Of a stretch of DNA of 64,000 bases, positions 31,466 to 39,176 are shown in pieces. The notes beneath the pieces were generated by a model that ran no database searches, was not told the DNA's origin, and saw only the letters and a program-made list of their open reading frames with translations. The stretch comes from MWDV01 sp964634255 (GTDB taxonomy: Bacteria > Verrucomicrobiota > Verrucomicrobiia > Limisphaerales > MWDV01), in assembly GCA_964634255.1 (NCBI GenBank), contig CAZWJC010000007.1:1-64000 (forward strand). Reading direction: 5' to 3'. The stretch's first letter is position 1. Every line of letters starts with the position of its first letter. A program made the translations under genes and the position numbers.

Positions 31466-34264
31466 GTGCTTCGCGACACTGACTCCAGCGCCGGTTCGAC
31501 TGCCAACGCCATCGTCATTCATGGCGCGCGCGAGCACAATCTGAAGAACCTGACCCTCGCCATTCCGCGGGGGCAGTTCGTCGTCATCACCGGCGTCAGC
31601 GGATCCGGCAAGAGCACGCTGGCGTTTGATCTTCTGTTCGCTGAGGGGCAGCGGCGCTTCCTCGACTCGATGAACGCCTACGCCCGGCAGTTCGTCGAGC
31701 AGATGCCGCGGCCTGACGTGGATCGCATCACCGGCCTGCCCCCGACGGTCAGCATCGAGCAACGCACCAGCCGCGGCGGAGGCAAGAGCACCGTGGCGAC
31801 GGTCACTGAAATTCACCACTTCCTCCGCCTGCTCTTTGCCCGGCTCGGCACCCAGTATTGCCCGGATTGCCACTTGCCCGTCGAAGGCCAGACTCGCGAC
31901 GCGCTTGCCGGCGGCCTCAGGCGCGAACTGAAACAGCGGGGCGATCTGCTCCTGCTCGCTCCCGTGGTCCGCAATCGCAAGGGCTTCCATAGCGAGGTTG
32001 CCGAGTGGGCCGCCAAGCGCGGTTACAAAGAAATCCGCGCGGACGGTCGGATTCACGACACGAGCAAACCGTTCCGCCTCGACCGCTTTCGGGAGCACGA
32101 TGTCGAGATCGTTTTGGGGGTCTTGGAGAAGCGTGGCGGACAACCGTCCATGCAATTGGTCGAAGCGGCACTTGACCTTGGCAAGGGGACGCTCTTCGCA
32201 CTCGACAATCACGGCAAGCTGACCGTCCATTCCACCGAGCGCGCCTGCCCCAAATGCGCCCGCTCGTTTCCCGTGCTCGATCCCAAGAACTTCAGCTACA
32301 ACTCGTCGCAAGGCTGGTGTCCCAAGTGCCGCGGGTTTGGCGAACTGTTCTACCTGCCCGACGTGGAGCGCGGAGCCAACGCCGATAGCATCGAGGAAAG
32401 CTGGTGGAGCTGGGCCACGGAACGCGAGGTCTGTCCCGAATGCCACGGCGCGCGGCTGAATCCGCTGGCCCGGGCGGTGCGGTTGCCGATTTCCAATCTC
32501 CGAGCTCAAATCTCAGGCTCCCAGACGATCGAGGATTTCGGCAGACTTGCGGTTGCCCAGGCGTTCGAGCTGTTTCGGCAGCTCAAGTTCGCCGGTCGGG
32601 CGGGGCTGATTGCCCGTGACATCGTGCCGGAAATTCGCGAGCGCCTGAAGTTCCTCTGCGAAGTGGGGCTCGGCTACCTGCAATTGGGACGCGCCGTGCC
32701 GACGCTTTCCGGCGGTGAAGGCCAGCGCATCCGGTTGGCCGCCCAGCTCGGCTCAAATCTCAGCGGCGTGCTCTACATTCTTGACGAACCCACCATCGGA
32801 CTGCATCCGCGCGACAATGAGCAACTGCTGGCGGCGCTGACGAAGCTCCGGAGTCGCGGCAATTCTGTGGTCGTGGTCGAGCACGACGAACAAACGATGC
32901 GGCAGGCGGATTGGATCATTGACCTCGGCCCGGGCGCCGGCGTGCATGGGGGACAGGTCGTGGCCGCCGGACGGCTCGCCGAATTACGCCGCCATCCCGA
33001 GAGCATCACCGGCCAATGTCTGCGGGCGAAGAAGACGTTTCCGACGCGCGGTGAACGACGGCCAGTCGGAAATCCGAGATCCGAAATCCGAAATCCGAAG
33101 CAAATCCGAAGCTTGAAGTCCGACACGTCAGACAACGCCGCGTTGCTTCAGGCTGCTGACCACGGACCACGGACTACTGACTGCTCCTGGCTCACCCTGC
33201 ATCACGCCGTCGTCCATAATCTGAAAGACCTCACCGTCCGGTTTCCGCTGAACCGGCTCGTGCTCGTGACTGGAGTCAGCGGTTCGGGCAAGAGCACCAT
33301 GATCCGGGAGTGTCTGCTGCCGGCATTGCAAGCCGCACTCCAATCAAAGCGTGAGCAAGCCAATTCAGCAATTCAGCGATTCAACGAATCAACCGCAACG
33401 CGCGTCGCTGGCCACGAATCCCTCAAAGCGGTTTACGAAGTGGACCAATCCCCCATCGGCCGCACGCCGCGCTCCGTGCCCGCGACCTACATCGGCTTCT
33501 TCGACGACATCCGCGAGCTGTTCGCTCAGACACCCGAGGCGCGGATGCGCGGTTACTCGGCCAGCCGGTTTTCGTTCAACAGCGCGCAGGGCCGGTGTCC
33601 CGAGTGCGAGGGCGCGGGCCAGGTGAAACTGGAGATGAATTTCCTCCCGACGGCCTTCGTGCGCTGCGAGAGCTGCGGCGGCACACGGTTCAATCGCGAG
33701 ACGCTCGACATCGAGTATCGCGGCAGGAACGTGGCCCAAGTGCTGGACCTTTCGGTGGAAGAAGCCATCGAGTTCTTCGCGCCGATCACCAAGATCAAGC
33801 GTGCCCTCCAAGCCCTGCACGACACCGGGCTCGATTACCTGAAGCTTGGACAGACCAGTCCAACGCTGAGCGGCGGCGAGGCGCAACGGGTGAAGCTTGT
33901 CACGCACCTGCTAACGGGGCTCAAGGAAGTAAGAGGGGAGAAACTCGAAGCACGCGCTCATGGCTCTCACCTCTCCCCTCGAACCTCAAACCTCTTCATC
34001 CTCGAAGAACCCACCATCGGCCTGCACACGGCGGACGTGCGTCTGCTCGTGGGCGTACTCCAACGCCTTGTGGACGCCGGCCATTCGGTGATTGTTATCG
34101 AGCATAACCTCGATCTAATCGCGGAAGCCGACTGGATCATCGACCTCGGCCCGGAAGGCGGCGAAGACGGCGGGCGCATCGTTTGCGAAGGCACGCCGGA
34201 ACAGGTGGCAGCAAACAAACACTCGCACACCGGACGGTTTCTGCGACAGATGCTGCAAGAGTAA
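31466..34264 (+). CDS. uvrA: UvrA-type excinuclease ATPase, short form with in-frame insertions
   Basis: A 932-aa tandem ABC ATPase. First half: Walker A TGVSGSGKSTLAF, zinc module CPKCARSFPVLD...CPKC, signature LSGGEGQRIRLA, Walker B LYILDEPTIGLH. Second half: Walker A TGVSGSGKSTMI, CPECEGAGQVKL...CESCGG, LSGGEAQRVKLV, and Walker B LFILEEPTIGLH, where the usual Asp is Glu. The part between zinc module and signature of the first half is about 100 residues shorter than E. coli UvrA, so it may be a UvrA2-like form. Four word-repeat insertions (residues about 341-350, 535-575, 632-643, 821-844) lengthen it. The GTG at 31466 is the start; the nearby ATG is out of frame. Confidence 0.88.
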   Translation: MLRDTDSSAGSTANAIVIHGAREHNLKNLTLAIPRGQFVVITGVSGSGKSTLAFDLLFAEGQRRFLDSMNAYARQFVEQMPRPDVDRITGLPPTVSIEQRTSRGGGKSTVATVTEIHHFLRLLFARLGTQYCPDCHLPVEGQTRDALAGGLRRELKQRGDLLLLAPVVRNRKGFHSEVAEWAAKRGYKEIRADGRIHDTSKPFRLDRFREHDVEIVLGVLEKRGGQPSMQLVEAALDLGKGTLFALDNHGKLTVHSTERACPKCARSFPVLDPKNFSYNSSQGWCPKCRGFGELFYLPDVERGANADSIEESWWSWATEREVCPECHGARLNPLARAVRLPISNLRAQISGSQTIEDFGRLAVAQAFELFRQLKFAGRAGLIARDIVPEIRERLKFLCEVGLGYLQLGRAVPTLSGGEGQRIRLAAQLGSNLSGVLYILDEPTIGLHPRDNEQLLAALTKLRSRGNSVVVVEHDEQTMRQADWIIDLGPGAGVHGGQVVAAGRLAELRRHPESITGQCLRAKKTFPTRGERRPVGNPRSEIRNPKQIRSLKSDTSDNAALLQAADHGPRTTDCSWLTLHHAVVHNLKDLTVRFPLNRLVLVTGVSGSGKSTMIRECLLPALQAALQSKREQANSAIQRFNESTATRVAGHESLKAVYEVDQSPIGRTPRSVPATYIGFFDDIRELFAQTPEARMRGYSASRFSFNSAQGRCPECEGAGQVKLEMNFLPTAFVRCESCGGTRFNRETLDIEYRGRNVAQVLDLSVEEAIEFFAPITKIKRALQALHDTGLDYLKLGQTSPTLSGGEAQRVKLVTHLLTGLKEVRGEKLEARAHGSHLSPRTSNLFILEEPTIGLHTADVRLLVGVLQRLVDAGHSVIVIEHNLDLIAEADWIIDLGPEGGEDGGRIVCEGTPEQVAANKHSHTGRFLRQMLQE
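32488..32516. repeat. Word repeat inside uvrA, site 1
   Basis: GATTTCCAATCTCCGAGCTC, continuing AAATCTCAG, is made of AATCTC/GAGCTC words and encodes ISNLRAQIS in frame. Ordinary UvrA proteins have a short variable segment here, before the TIEDF-like helix. The low-complexity words suggest an inserted element in place of the native loop. Confidence 0.6.
33068..33188. repeat. Word repeat inside uvrA, site 2
   Basis: A run of AAATCCGA/GATCCGA words (33068-33112) followed by CTGACCACGGACCACGGACT, continuing ACTGACTGCTCC (33154-33188). It encodes about 40 residues (NPRSEIRNPKQIRSLKSD ... DHGPRTTDCS) in frame between the two ABC halves. The CCACGGACTACTGAC words are like those in the intergenic element at 12021-12103. 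Confidence 0.85.
33361..33393. repeat. Word repeat inside uvrA, site 3
   Basis: CAATTCAGCAATTCAGCGAT, continuing TCAACGAATCAAC, repeats CAATTCAG and ATTCAACG-like words. It adds SNSAIQRFNEST-like residues in frame just after the second Walker A helix and before the ESLKAVYEVDQSPIGRT segment, which is conserved across UvrA. Confidence 0.7.
33926..33996. repeat. Quasi-palindrome inside uvrA, site 4
   Basis: GAGGGGAG (33933-33940) is the exact reverse complement of CTCCCCTC (33973-33980). Flanking CTCGAAGC and CTCGAACCTCAAACCTC words extend the symmetry. It inserts about 20 residues (EKLEARAHGSHLSPRTSN) in frame directly before the second Walker B strand, where E. coli UvrA has only a short turn. 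Confidence 0.8.
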
Positions 34265-34294
34265 AGGGCAGCGCGATCCGCAGACGTGGGCAGG

Positions 34295-35275
34295 CTAGTC
34301 CTCCGCCTTGGATTCCCGCCCAGTCAAATCCTGCACGGCGCGTCGCACATCCTTGTTCTCGTAGAGCATCGCGTAAACCTCGCCAATGATCGGCGTCTCG
34401 ACGCCGTGCTTGCGGGCGAGCTCACGGGCCGACCGAGCTGTTGGATAGCCTTCGGCTACCGCGGTCATGCTGGCGACGATCGCCTCCGCCTTCTCGCCTT
34501 TGCCAATGCGCTCGCCGAAACCGCGGTTGCGGCTCAGCCGCGAAAAACAGGTCACCATCAGGTCTCCGATCCCGCTCAAGCCGGCGAACGTGTCCAGCTG
34601 TGCGCCGCAGGCGACGCCCAACCGCCGCATCTCGGCAATCGCGCGTGTGACCAGCGCCGCTTTCGAATTGTCGCCCAACCCCAGCCCGTCACAAACCCCG
34701 GCGGCGATGGCAAAAACGTTCTTCAGCGCACCACCCAATTCCACCCCATGCAGGTCACTGCTCGTATAAACGCGGAATGCTGGACAATGAAACAGAGCCT
34801 GCACCGCGCGGGCGGCTTCGGCATCGGTGCTGGCCGCAACGATGGCCGTCGGGATGCCCTTGGCAACCTCGAGCGCGAGCGTGGGTCCGGACATGGCCAC
34901 AATGCGCGCCCGCGGGGCGTTCTCCGCCAGAATGTCCGACATGGTGAAGCCGGTTTCGTACTCGATGCCCTTGGTCACGCTCACGACGATGCCGCCGAAA
35001 TCCTTCAACGGCATCGTTACGGCGCGAAACGCCTTCGAGATGCCGGCGACCACGACCAGTTCCGCGGCGATCACCGCGTTCGAGGCGTTGGCTTCGACGG
35101 CCAGAGACTTCGGCAGTTCGATTGCCGGGAGGTAGCGCTCGTTTCGACCGGAACGGCGGATGGTTTCAAGGGTCTCGGGGAAATGATCCCACAAGGTGAC
35201 CGCGCACCCACGGTCGGCCAACATTCTGGCGAGCGCCGTGCCCCATGCGCCCGCGCCGAGGACGGTGATTTTCAT
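34295..35275 (-). CDS. gpsA: Glycerol-3-phosphate dehydrogenase [NAD(P)+]
   Basis: A 326-aa protein: ITVLGAGAWGTALARMLADR is the NAD-binding motif, VSVTKGIEYETGFTMSDIL and AMSGPTLALEVAKGIPTAIV are GpsA signatures. GAGLGDNSKAALVTRAIAEM (as GLGLGDNSKAALVTR) holds the catalytic region. It reduces dihydroxyacetone phosphate to glycerol-3-phosphate for phospholipid synthesis. It overlaps plsY by four bases (ATGA), so acyl transfer and G3P supply are coupled. It faces uvrA convergently with a 30-base gap. Confidence 0.95.
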   Translation of the reverse strand: MKITVLGAGAWGTALARMLADRGCAVTLWDHFPETLETIRRSGRNERYLPAIELPKSLAVEANASNAVIAAELVVVAGISKAFRAVTMPLKDFGGIVVSVTKGIEYETGFTMSDILAENAPRARIVAMSGPTLALEVAKGIPTAIVAASTDAEAARAVQALFHCPAFRVYTSSDLHGVELGGALKNVFAIAAGVCDGLGLGDNSKAALVTRAIAEMRRLGVACGAQLDTFAGLSGIGDLMVTCFSRLSRNRGFGERIGKGEKAEAIVASMTAVAEGYPTARSARELARKHGVETPIIGEVYAMLYENKDVRRAVQDLTGRESKAED

Positions 35276-35919
35276 GTCGCTGGGGATTTCGCCTTAAAGT
35301 GAATGCGATTCTCGGTGCCGTTCCGAAGTCGCTGAATGTTGGCCTGGTGCTTGGCGATGGCCAGCACCCCCAACGCAGTCGTCACCGCGCCAAGCGTCAC
35401 GCTGTCCTTCGTCAGCCAAACTGCGGTGGGCAGCGCGATCGCGGCGGCAATGGAAGCCACGGAGACGTAACGCGTGAGGAAAAGCAGCACCAACCACGCG
35501 CCGATTGCGCAGGTGACCGCCAGTGGCGCCAACGCGACATACACGCCGGCGGTGGTGGCGATGCCTTTGCCCCCCCTGAACTGCAACCAGCAGGTGTAGT
35601 TGTGTCCGAGGACTGCACAAATGCCCGCAAGAATCCGGTAGCCTTCCACGTCGCCGAGCTGGAGACCGGCGAACCGCAATCCACCGAGCGTGAGTCCACA
35701 GCCCAAGGTACACGCGAGAAAACCTTTCAACCCGTCCGCCAGCAACACGAAGGCGCCGGCGGGTTTGCCGAGCACGCGAAAGGCATTGGTGGCACCGATG
35801 TTCCCGCTGCCGACCTTGCGGATATCCACGCCGCGCGCTTTCGCGACCAGGTAGCCGGTAGGAATCGAGCCCAACAGATACGCGACGACGGCGACGGCGA
35901 TGTATCCAAGAATCAACAC
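35272..35919 (-). CDS. plsY: Acyl-phosphate:glycerol-3-phosphate acyltransferase
   Basis: A 215-aa polytopic membrane protein. VAYLLGSIPTGYLVAKARGV is motif 1 (GSIPxG), GSGNIGATNAFRVLG is motif 2 (GSGNIGATN), and RGGKGIATTAGVYVALA is motif 3 (GGKGxAT). It transfers an acyl group from acyl-phosphate to glycerol-3-phosphate, the first step of phosphatidate synthesis, at the inner membrane. Its end overlaps the start of gpsA by four bases. Confidence 0.96.
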   Translation of the reverse strand: MLILGYIAVAVVAYLLGSIPTGYLVAKARGVDIRKVGSGNIGATNAFRVLGKPAGAFVLLADGLKGFLACTLGCGLTLGGLRFAGLQLGDVEGYRILAGICAVLGHNYTCWLQFRGGKGIATTAGVYVALAPLAVTCAIGAWLVLLFLTRYVSVASIAAAIALPTAVWLTKDSVTLGAVTTALGVLAIAKHQANIQRLRNGTENRIHFKAKSPAT

Positions 35920-36071
35920 AGACCGAGTCTAGGGATGGTGCAGCCGAAGGTGGAAGAGCAAAGTTGATTCGGCGCGCCCCAATTCACCGCTTGACGCTCT
36001 GACGCTCCAACCTCCGTCTCGTGATGCCTCCGCGCCCGGAGCGCCCAGCGGTTGAGAAGCGTACGTAAAAC

Positions 36072-36095
36072 AGGCGAGGCTTTGGCCTCGCCTGC
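36072..36095 (-). terminator. Intrinsic terminator after rplS
   Basis: CAGGCGAGGC (36072-36081) and GCCTCGCCTG (36086-36095) form a perfect 10-base-pair stem with a 4-base loop, 19 bases after the rplS stop codon on the minus strand. Reading on, the minus strand has TTTTACG, giving a short T run. It should end the rpsP-khpA-trmD-rplS transcript. Confidence 0.8.
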
Positions 36096-36113
36096 AAACC
36101 GGATCGGCCGCAC

Positions 36114-36494
36114 TCAGGCAGCCGGCTTCGCCTCGGCGACTTTCGCCGTCGCTTCCTTGACCAAGGTCGCGCCCTTGCCCACGCGCTTGCGCAGATAGGT
36201 AAGCTTGGCGCGGCGCACTTCGCCGCGGCGCTCGACTTCAATCTTCTCAACGCGCGGGGAGTTCACCGGGAACACGCGTTCCACGCCTTCACCGTAGCTG
36301 ATGCGGCGCACGGTGAACATGGCGTTCAAGCCATGCCCGCGGCGACCAATGACCACGCCGGAGAAAATCTGAATGCGTTCCTTGTCGCCTTCGACGACCC
36401 GCGTGTGGACGCGGACACTGTCGCCGACGCCAAAGTCAGCCTTGTCCTTGCGGTATTGTTCCGCCTCGATCTTGTCAAGCAATGCCTGGTTCAT
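36114..36494 (-). CDS. rplS: 50S ribosomal protein L19
   Basis: A 126-aa ribosomal protein: DFGVGDSVRVHTRVVEGDKE, RIQIFSGVVIGRRGHGLNAM, FTVRRISYGEGVERVFP and YLRKRVGKGATLVKE are standard L19 signatures. The tail (ATAKVAEAKPAA) is slightly longer than in E. coli. Its ATG overlaps the end of trmD by four bases. It is the last gene of a ribosomal operon followed by an intrinsic terminator. Confidence 0.97.
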   Translation of the reverse strand: MNQALLDKIEAEQYRKDKADFGVGDSVRVHTRVVEGDKERIQIFSGVVIGRRGHGLNAMFTVRRISYGEGVERVFPVNSPRVEKIEVERRGEVRRAKLTYLRKRVGKGATLVKEATAKVAEAKPAA

Positions 36495-37252
36495 AGTCTG
36501 TCACTTTCCTTCGAGCCGAGGTCATGAGGCTCAGTCTGGTTTTGACCTCTCACTTCGCGAGCCTCCACACGTCGGCTGCTACTCAGTAAATCCGGCCGTC
36601 GTTCCGCCGTCCGCCGCTCCGCCTGCTGCACCCGCCACTTCGCAATCTCCGCGTGGTTGCCCGAGAGCAACACCTCCGGAACTTTCATCCCGCGAAAATC
36701 CGCCGGTCGCGTGTAGTGCGGATACTCGAGCAATCCGTGGCTGAACGATTCGTCCAGCGAGCTTTCATCATCACCCAGCACCCCCGGAATCAACCGGGTC
36801 ACGGCGTCAATGACGATCATCGCCGGCAACGCGCCGTTCGTCAGCACAAAATCCCCCACGGACAATTCATCGTCCGCGAGCCCTTCACGAATGCGTTCGT
36901 CGAAGCCTTCGTAACTGCCGCAGACCAGAAGCAAATGCTCATGCTGCGCCAGTTCGCGGGCAACGGTCTGGTTGAACACCCGCCCCGTCGGGCACATTAG
37001 GACGACCTGCTTCTTGTCCTGCCCGGCGGTCAGTTGTTCGACGGCTTCAAAGAGCGGTTCGGGTTTCAGGACCATGCCCGGCCCCCCACCGAACGGACGA
37101 TCGTCCACGGTTTTGTGCCGGTCATGTGCCCAGTCCCGCAAATTGTGAATGCGCAACTCCAGTCGCCCGGTGGTGCGCGCCCGCTTGACGATACTTTCGT
37201 CGAGCGGCCCGGCGAACATGCCGGGAAACAGCGTGAGCACGTCAATCTTCAT
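36491..37252 (-). CDS. trmD: tRNA (guanine-N1)-methyltransferase
   Basis: A 253-aa SPOUT methyltransferase. MKIDVLTLFPGMFAGPLDES is the family start (ATG at 37252, preferred over an upstream in-frame start). Also visible are LRDWAHDRHKTVDDRPFGGG, GSYEGFDERIREGLADDELS (trefoil-knot AdoMet site) and NGALPAMIVIDAVTRLIPGV. It methylates G37 of tRNAs reading C-starting codons and prevents frameshifting. Between rpsP and trmD, where many bacteria have rimM, this operon has khpA only. Confidence 0.96.
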   Translation of the reverse strand: MKIDVLTLFPGMFAGPLDESIVKRARTTGRLELRIHNLRDWAHDRHKTVDDRPFGGGPGMVLKPEPLFEAVEQLTAGQDKKQVVLMCPTGRVFNQTVARELAQHEHLLLVCGSYEGFDERIREGLADDELSVGDFVLTNGALPAMIVIDAVTRLIPGVLGDDESSLDESFSHGLLEYPHYTRPADFRGMKVPEVLLSGNHAEIAKWRVQQAERRTAERRPDLLSSSRRVEAREVRGQNQTEPHDLGSKESDRL

Positions 37253-37286
37253 GCTCGTGCTCGGAAGGCGCAGTGCGCCCGGCGGA

Positions 37287-37535
37287 TCAAGCCGCCGGCG
37301 GCTGCTCCTCAACGATTTCGAGCGAACAGCGCAGACCCTTCTTGGCGCTGCCCGCCTGCAACAGGGAGCGGATCGCGTTGATCGTCACGCCCTGCTTGCC
37401 AATAATCTTGCCGACGTCCTTCGGATCCAGACGCAGCTCGTAAACCGTCGCCCCGTGCCGATCCACCGGCGTGACCGTGACGGCCTCGGGCTTCGCCACG
37501 AGACCCTTGACGACGAACTCAAGGAACGCTTGCAT
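37287..37535 (-). CDS. khpA: KH-domain RNA-binding protein KhpA
   Basis: An 82-aa protein: MQAFLEFVVKGLVAKPEAVT, LRLDPKDVGKIIGKQGVTIN (the GxxG KH loop is IIGKQG) and AIRSLLQAG. It is a single KH domain that binds RNA, found near rpsP-trmD in many bacteria. It lies 20 bases after rpsP and 34 bases before trmD on the minus strand. Confidence 0.93.
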   Translation of the reverse strand: MQAFLEFVVKGLVAKPEAVTVTPVDRHGATVYELRLDPKDVGKIIGKQGVTINAIRSLLQAGSAKKGLRCSLEIVEEQPPAA

Positions 37536-37555
37536 GGCTCAGCGGCACTCGCCCA

Positions 37556-37807
37556 TCAGGCTGCCGCAGTCGCCTTGGTCGCCTTCTTGATGAAGCTGGC
37601 GACCGTATCGCTTGGCTGCGCGCCCTTGCCCACCCAGTACTTGGCGCGTTCGAGATCGAGCGTAAACTTCTCGCCTTTCTTCTGCGGCAGGTAGGTCCCG
37701 ATTTCCTCGATAAACCGGCCGTCGCGCGGGCTGCGGCCATCGGCCACCACAACGCGAAACGCGGGTTTGTTCTTTGCGCCAATGCGCTTCAACCGGATTC
37801 TTACCAT
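37556..37807 (-). CDS. rpsP: 30S ribosomal protein S16
   Basis: An 83-aa ribosomal protein: MVRIRLKRIGAKNKPAFRVV, VADGRSPRDGRFIEEIGTYL and GAQPSDTVASFIKKA are standard S16. It opens the operon rpsP-khpA-trmD-rplS on the minus strand. The upstream region to 37980 must hold the promoter; no regulatory hairpin is obvious. Confidence 0.97.
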   Translation of the reverse strand: MVRIRLKRIGAKNKPAFRVVVADGRSPRDGRFIEEIGTYLPQKKGEKFTLDLERAKYWVGKGAQPSDTVASFIKKATKATAAA

Positions 37808-37980
37808 AAATCGTTTTTGCTTTGGGCGGCCGGTTTTTTGCGCCAGCCACCGCTGATGTCTGCTTCCCTAAAAAGGAGCGCAGAAAATAGTCTCCGCCCC
37901 AGGGCTTGGCAAGCTCCGTTTTCGGCCTTTTCGGCGCTCGGAATTGGGCCAGTGCCAACCCCATCCTTCGGAAGCCGAGT

Positions 37981-39036
37981 TCAGCCGGCCGGCGGTTTTC
38001 CCGTTCCGTTCCCGGGACCGCTGAACAGCAACTCCTGCAATTGGGCCACGCTCGCCGTCCCCGTCGTGCCGAGTTGGTGAATCACGATCGACGCGGCAGC
38101 GTTGGCCAGTTCCACCGCCTCGCGCAGGGTGGCCCCAGCGCTCAGGGCAGTCACGAGGTTCGCGGTGACTGCATCCCCCGCTCCAACGATGTCGATCTCA
38201 CCGCGGACGGGTAGGCAAGGAACATGATCCATGTGACCGTCCGGCGAGGCGCCCACAATCCCCCGCTCCGCCAGCGTCACGATCACGGGTCGCCCGTTCT
38301 CCTTCGCGAGTTGGATGGCAATCCGCCCCACCGGCCCGGGATCGGGACTCATGGTCACGCCGGTCAGGCGCGTTAACTCCGCCGCGTTCATCTTGAAGAC
38401 CACGGGCGGAAAACCGCCCAAGCCATGCCGGCTGTCCGCGAGAATGCGAAGTTGGGGTCTTGCCGTGGCAATTGCAGCAACCGTCCCCAGAACGTCCGCC
38501 GTCAAGACACCGGTCCCGCTTTGATCCACCTGGCTCAGGAGCACAAATGCGTCCACCTGGCTTGCCAGCACATCCACTGCGTTGGCAATGCGCCGGGAAA
38601 CCCCAGCAGGCGTCTCGGTCCAGTTTTTCTGGTCGAGGCGGTTCAGTTCCTGCGGCGGCTGACCGGGCGCGCAGATTAGCGGCTTGCAGTAGGTGAAGGT
38701 GCACCGATCGGCGGTCTCAAGAAAATGATCCAACCGCAAGCCCGGTTTCGCGGCCAGTGCCCGGCGGAGCTCATAACCCTCGCCATCCTCACCCGTGAAA
38801 CCCACGGGAAAAATCGTTCCCACGCCGAGGGCAACGAGATTGTTGAGCACCGTGCCCGCCCCGCCCGGTTGGGCGCGAACGTTGACCACGTTGTGCACAG
38901 CAAGGCCCGTCTCGATGGAAACCTCTTCGCGCGCGGGGTCAATCTCCAGATATCGGTCCAGGCAGAAGTCGCCGACCACGGCGAGGCGAAGCTGGCTATA
39001 GCGCTCGGTGATGGCGGCAAAGCGTTCAGGCGTCAT
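37981..39036 (-). CDS. RfaE/HldE-like PfkB carbohydrate kinase
   Basis: A 351-aa ribokinase-fold kinase. LRLAVVGDFCLDRYLEIDPA and VNVRAQPGGAGTVLNNLVAL fit the D-beta-D-heptose 7-phosphate kinase (RfaE/HldE N-domain) pattern. GEIDIVGAGDAVTANLVTAL carries the catalytic GAGD Asp. There is no adenylyltransferase domain, so it is not a bifunctional HldE. The ATG at 39036 (MTPERFAAIT) gives a compact start; the frame is open for 42 more codons upstream. Possibly in LPS-core heptose synthesis. Confidence 0.82.
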   Translation of the reverse strand: MTPERFAAITERYSQLRLAVVGDFCLDRYLEIDPAREEVSIETGLAVHNVVNVRAQPGGAGTVLNNLVALGVGTIFPVGFTGEDGEGYELRRALAAKPGLRLDHFLETADRCTFTYCKPLICAPGQPPQELNRLDQKNWTETPAGVSRRIANAVDVLASQVDAFVLLSQVDQSGTGVLTADVLGTVAAIATARPQLRILADSRHGLGGFPPVVFKMNAAELTRLTGVTMSPDPGPVGRIAIQLAKENGRPVIVTLAERGIVGASPDGHMDHVPCLPVRGEIDIVGAGDAVTANLVTALSAGATLREAVELANAAASIVIHQLGTTGTASVAQLQELLFSGPGNGTGKPPAG

Positions 39037-39176
39037 GACGCAGCACGGTAGAGAGACGGCGACTCGGAAGTCAAACGCGGAGACGAGGCCGGGAATCAAT
39101 GTGTGAATTGGAAATAAGCTTTGCATCAGCGCGCCGGTTTCAGTGTCATCTAGCAGCGGCATGCGCGGCAGCGATT

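Noticed and set aside
33068..33112. Microsatellite or sequencing artefact as source of the uvrA word repeats
   Set aside because: The words vary within each run and differ among four sites, frame is kept throughout, and comparable words appear in intergenic places, so a random artefact is unlikely.
36700..36900. Riboswitch or leader upstream of rpsP or within the ribosomal operon
   Set aside because: I found no convincing conserved leader or repeated stem; only the terminator after rplS is clear.
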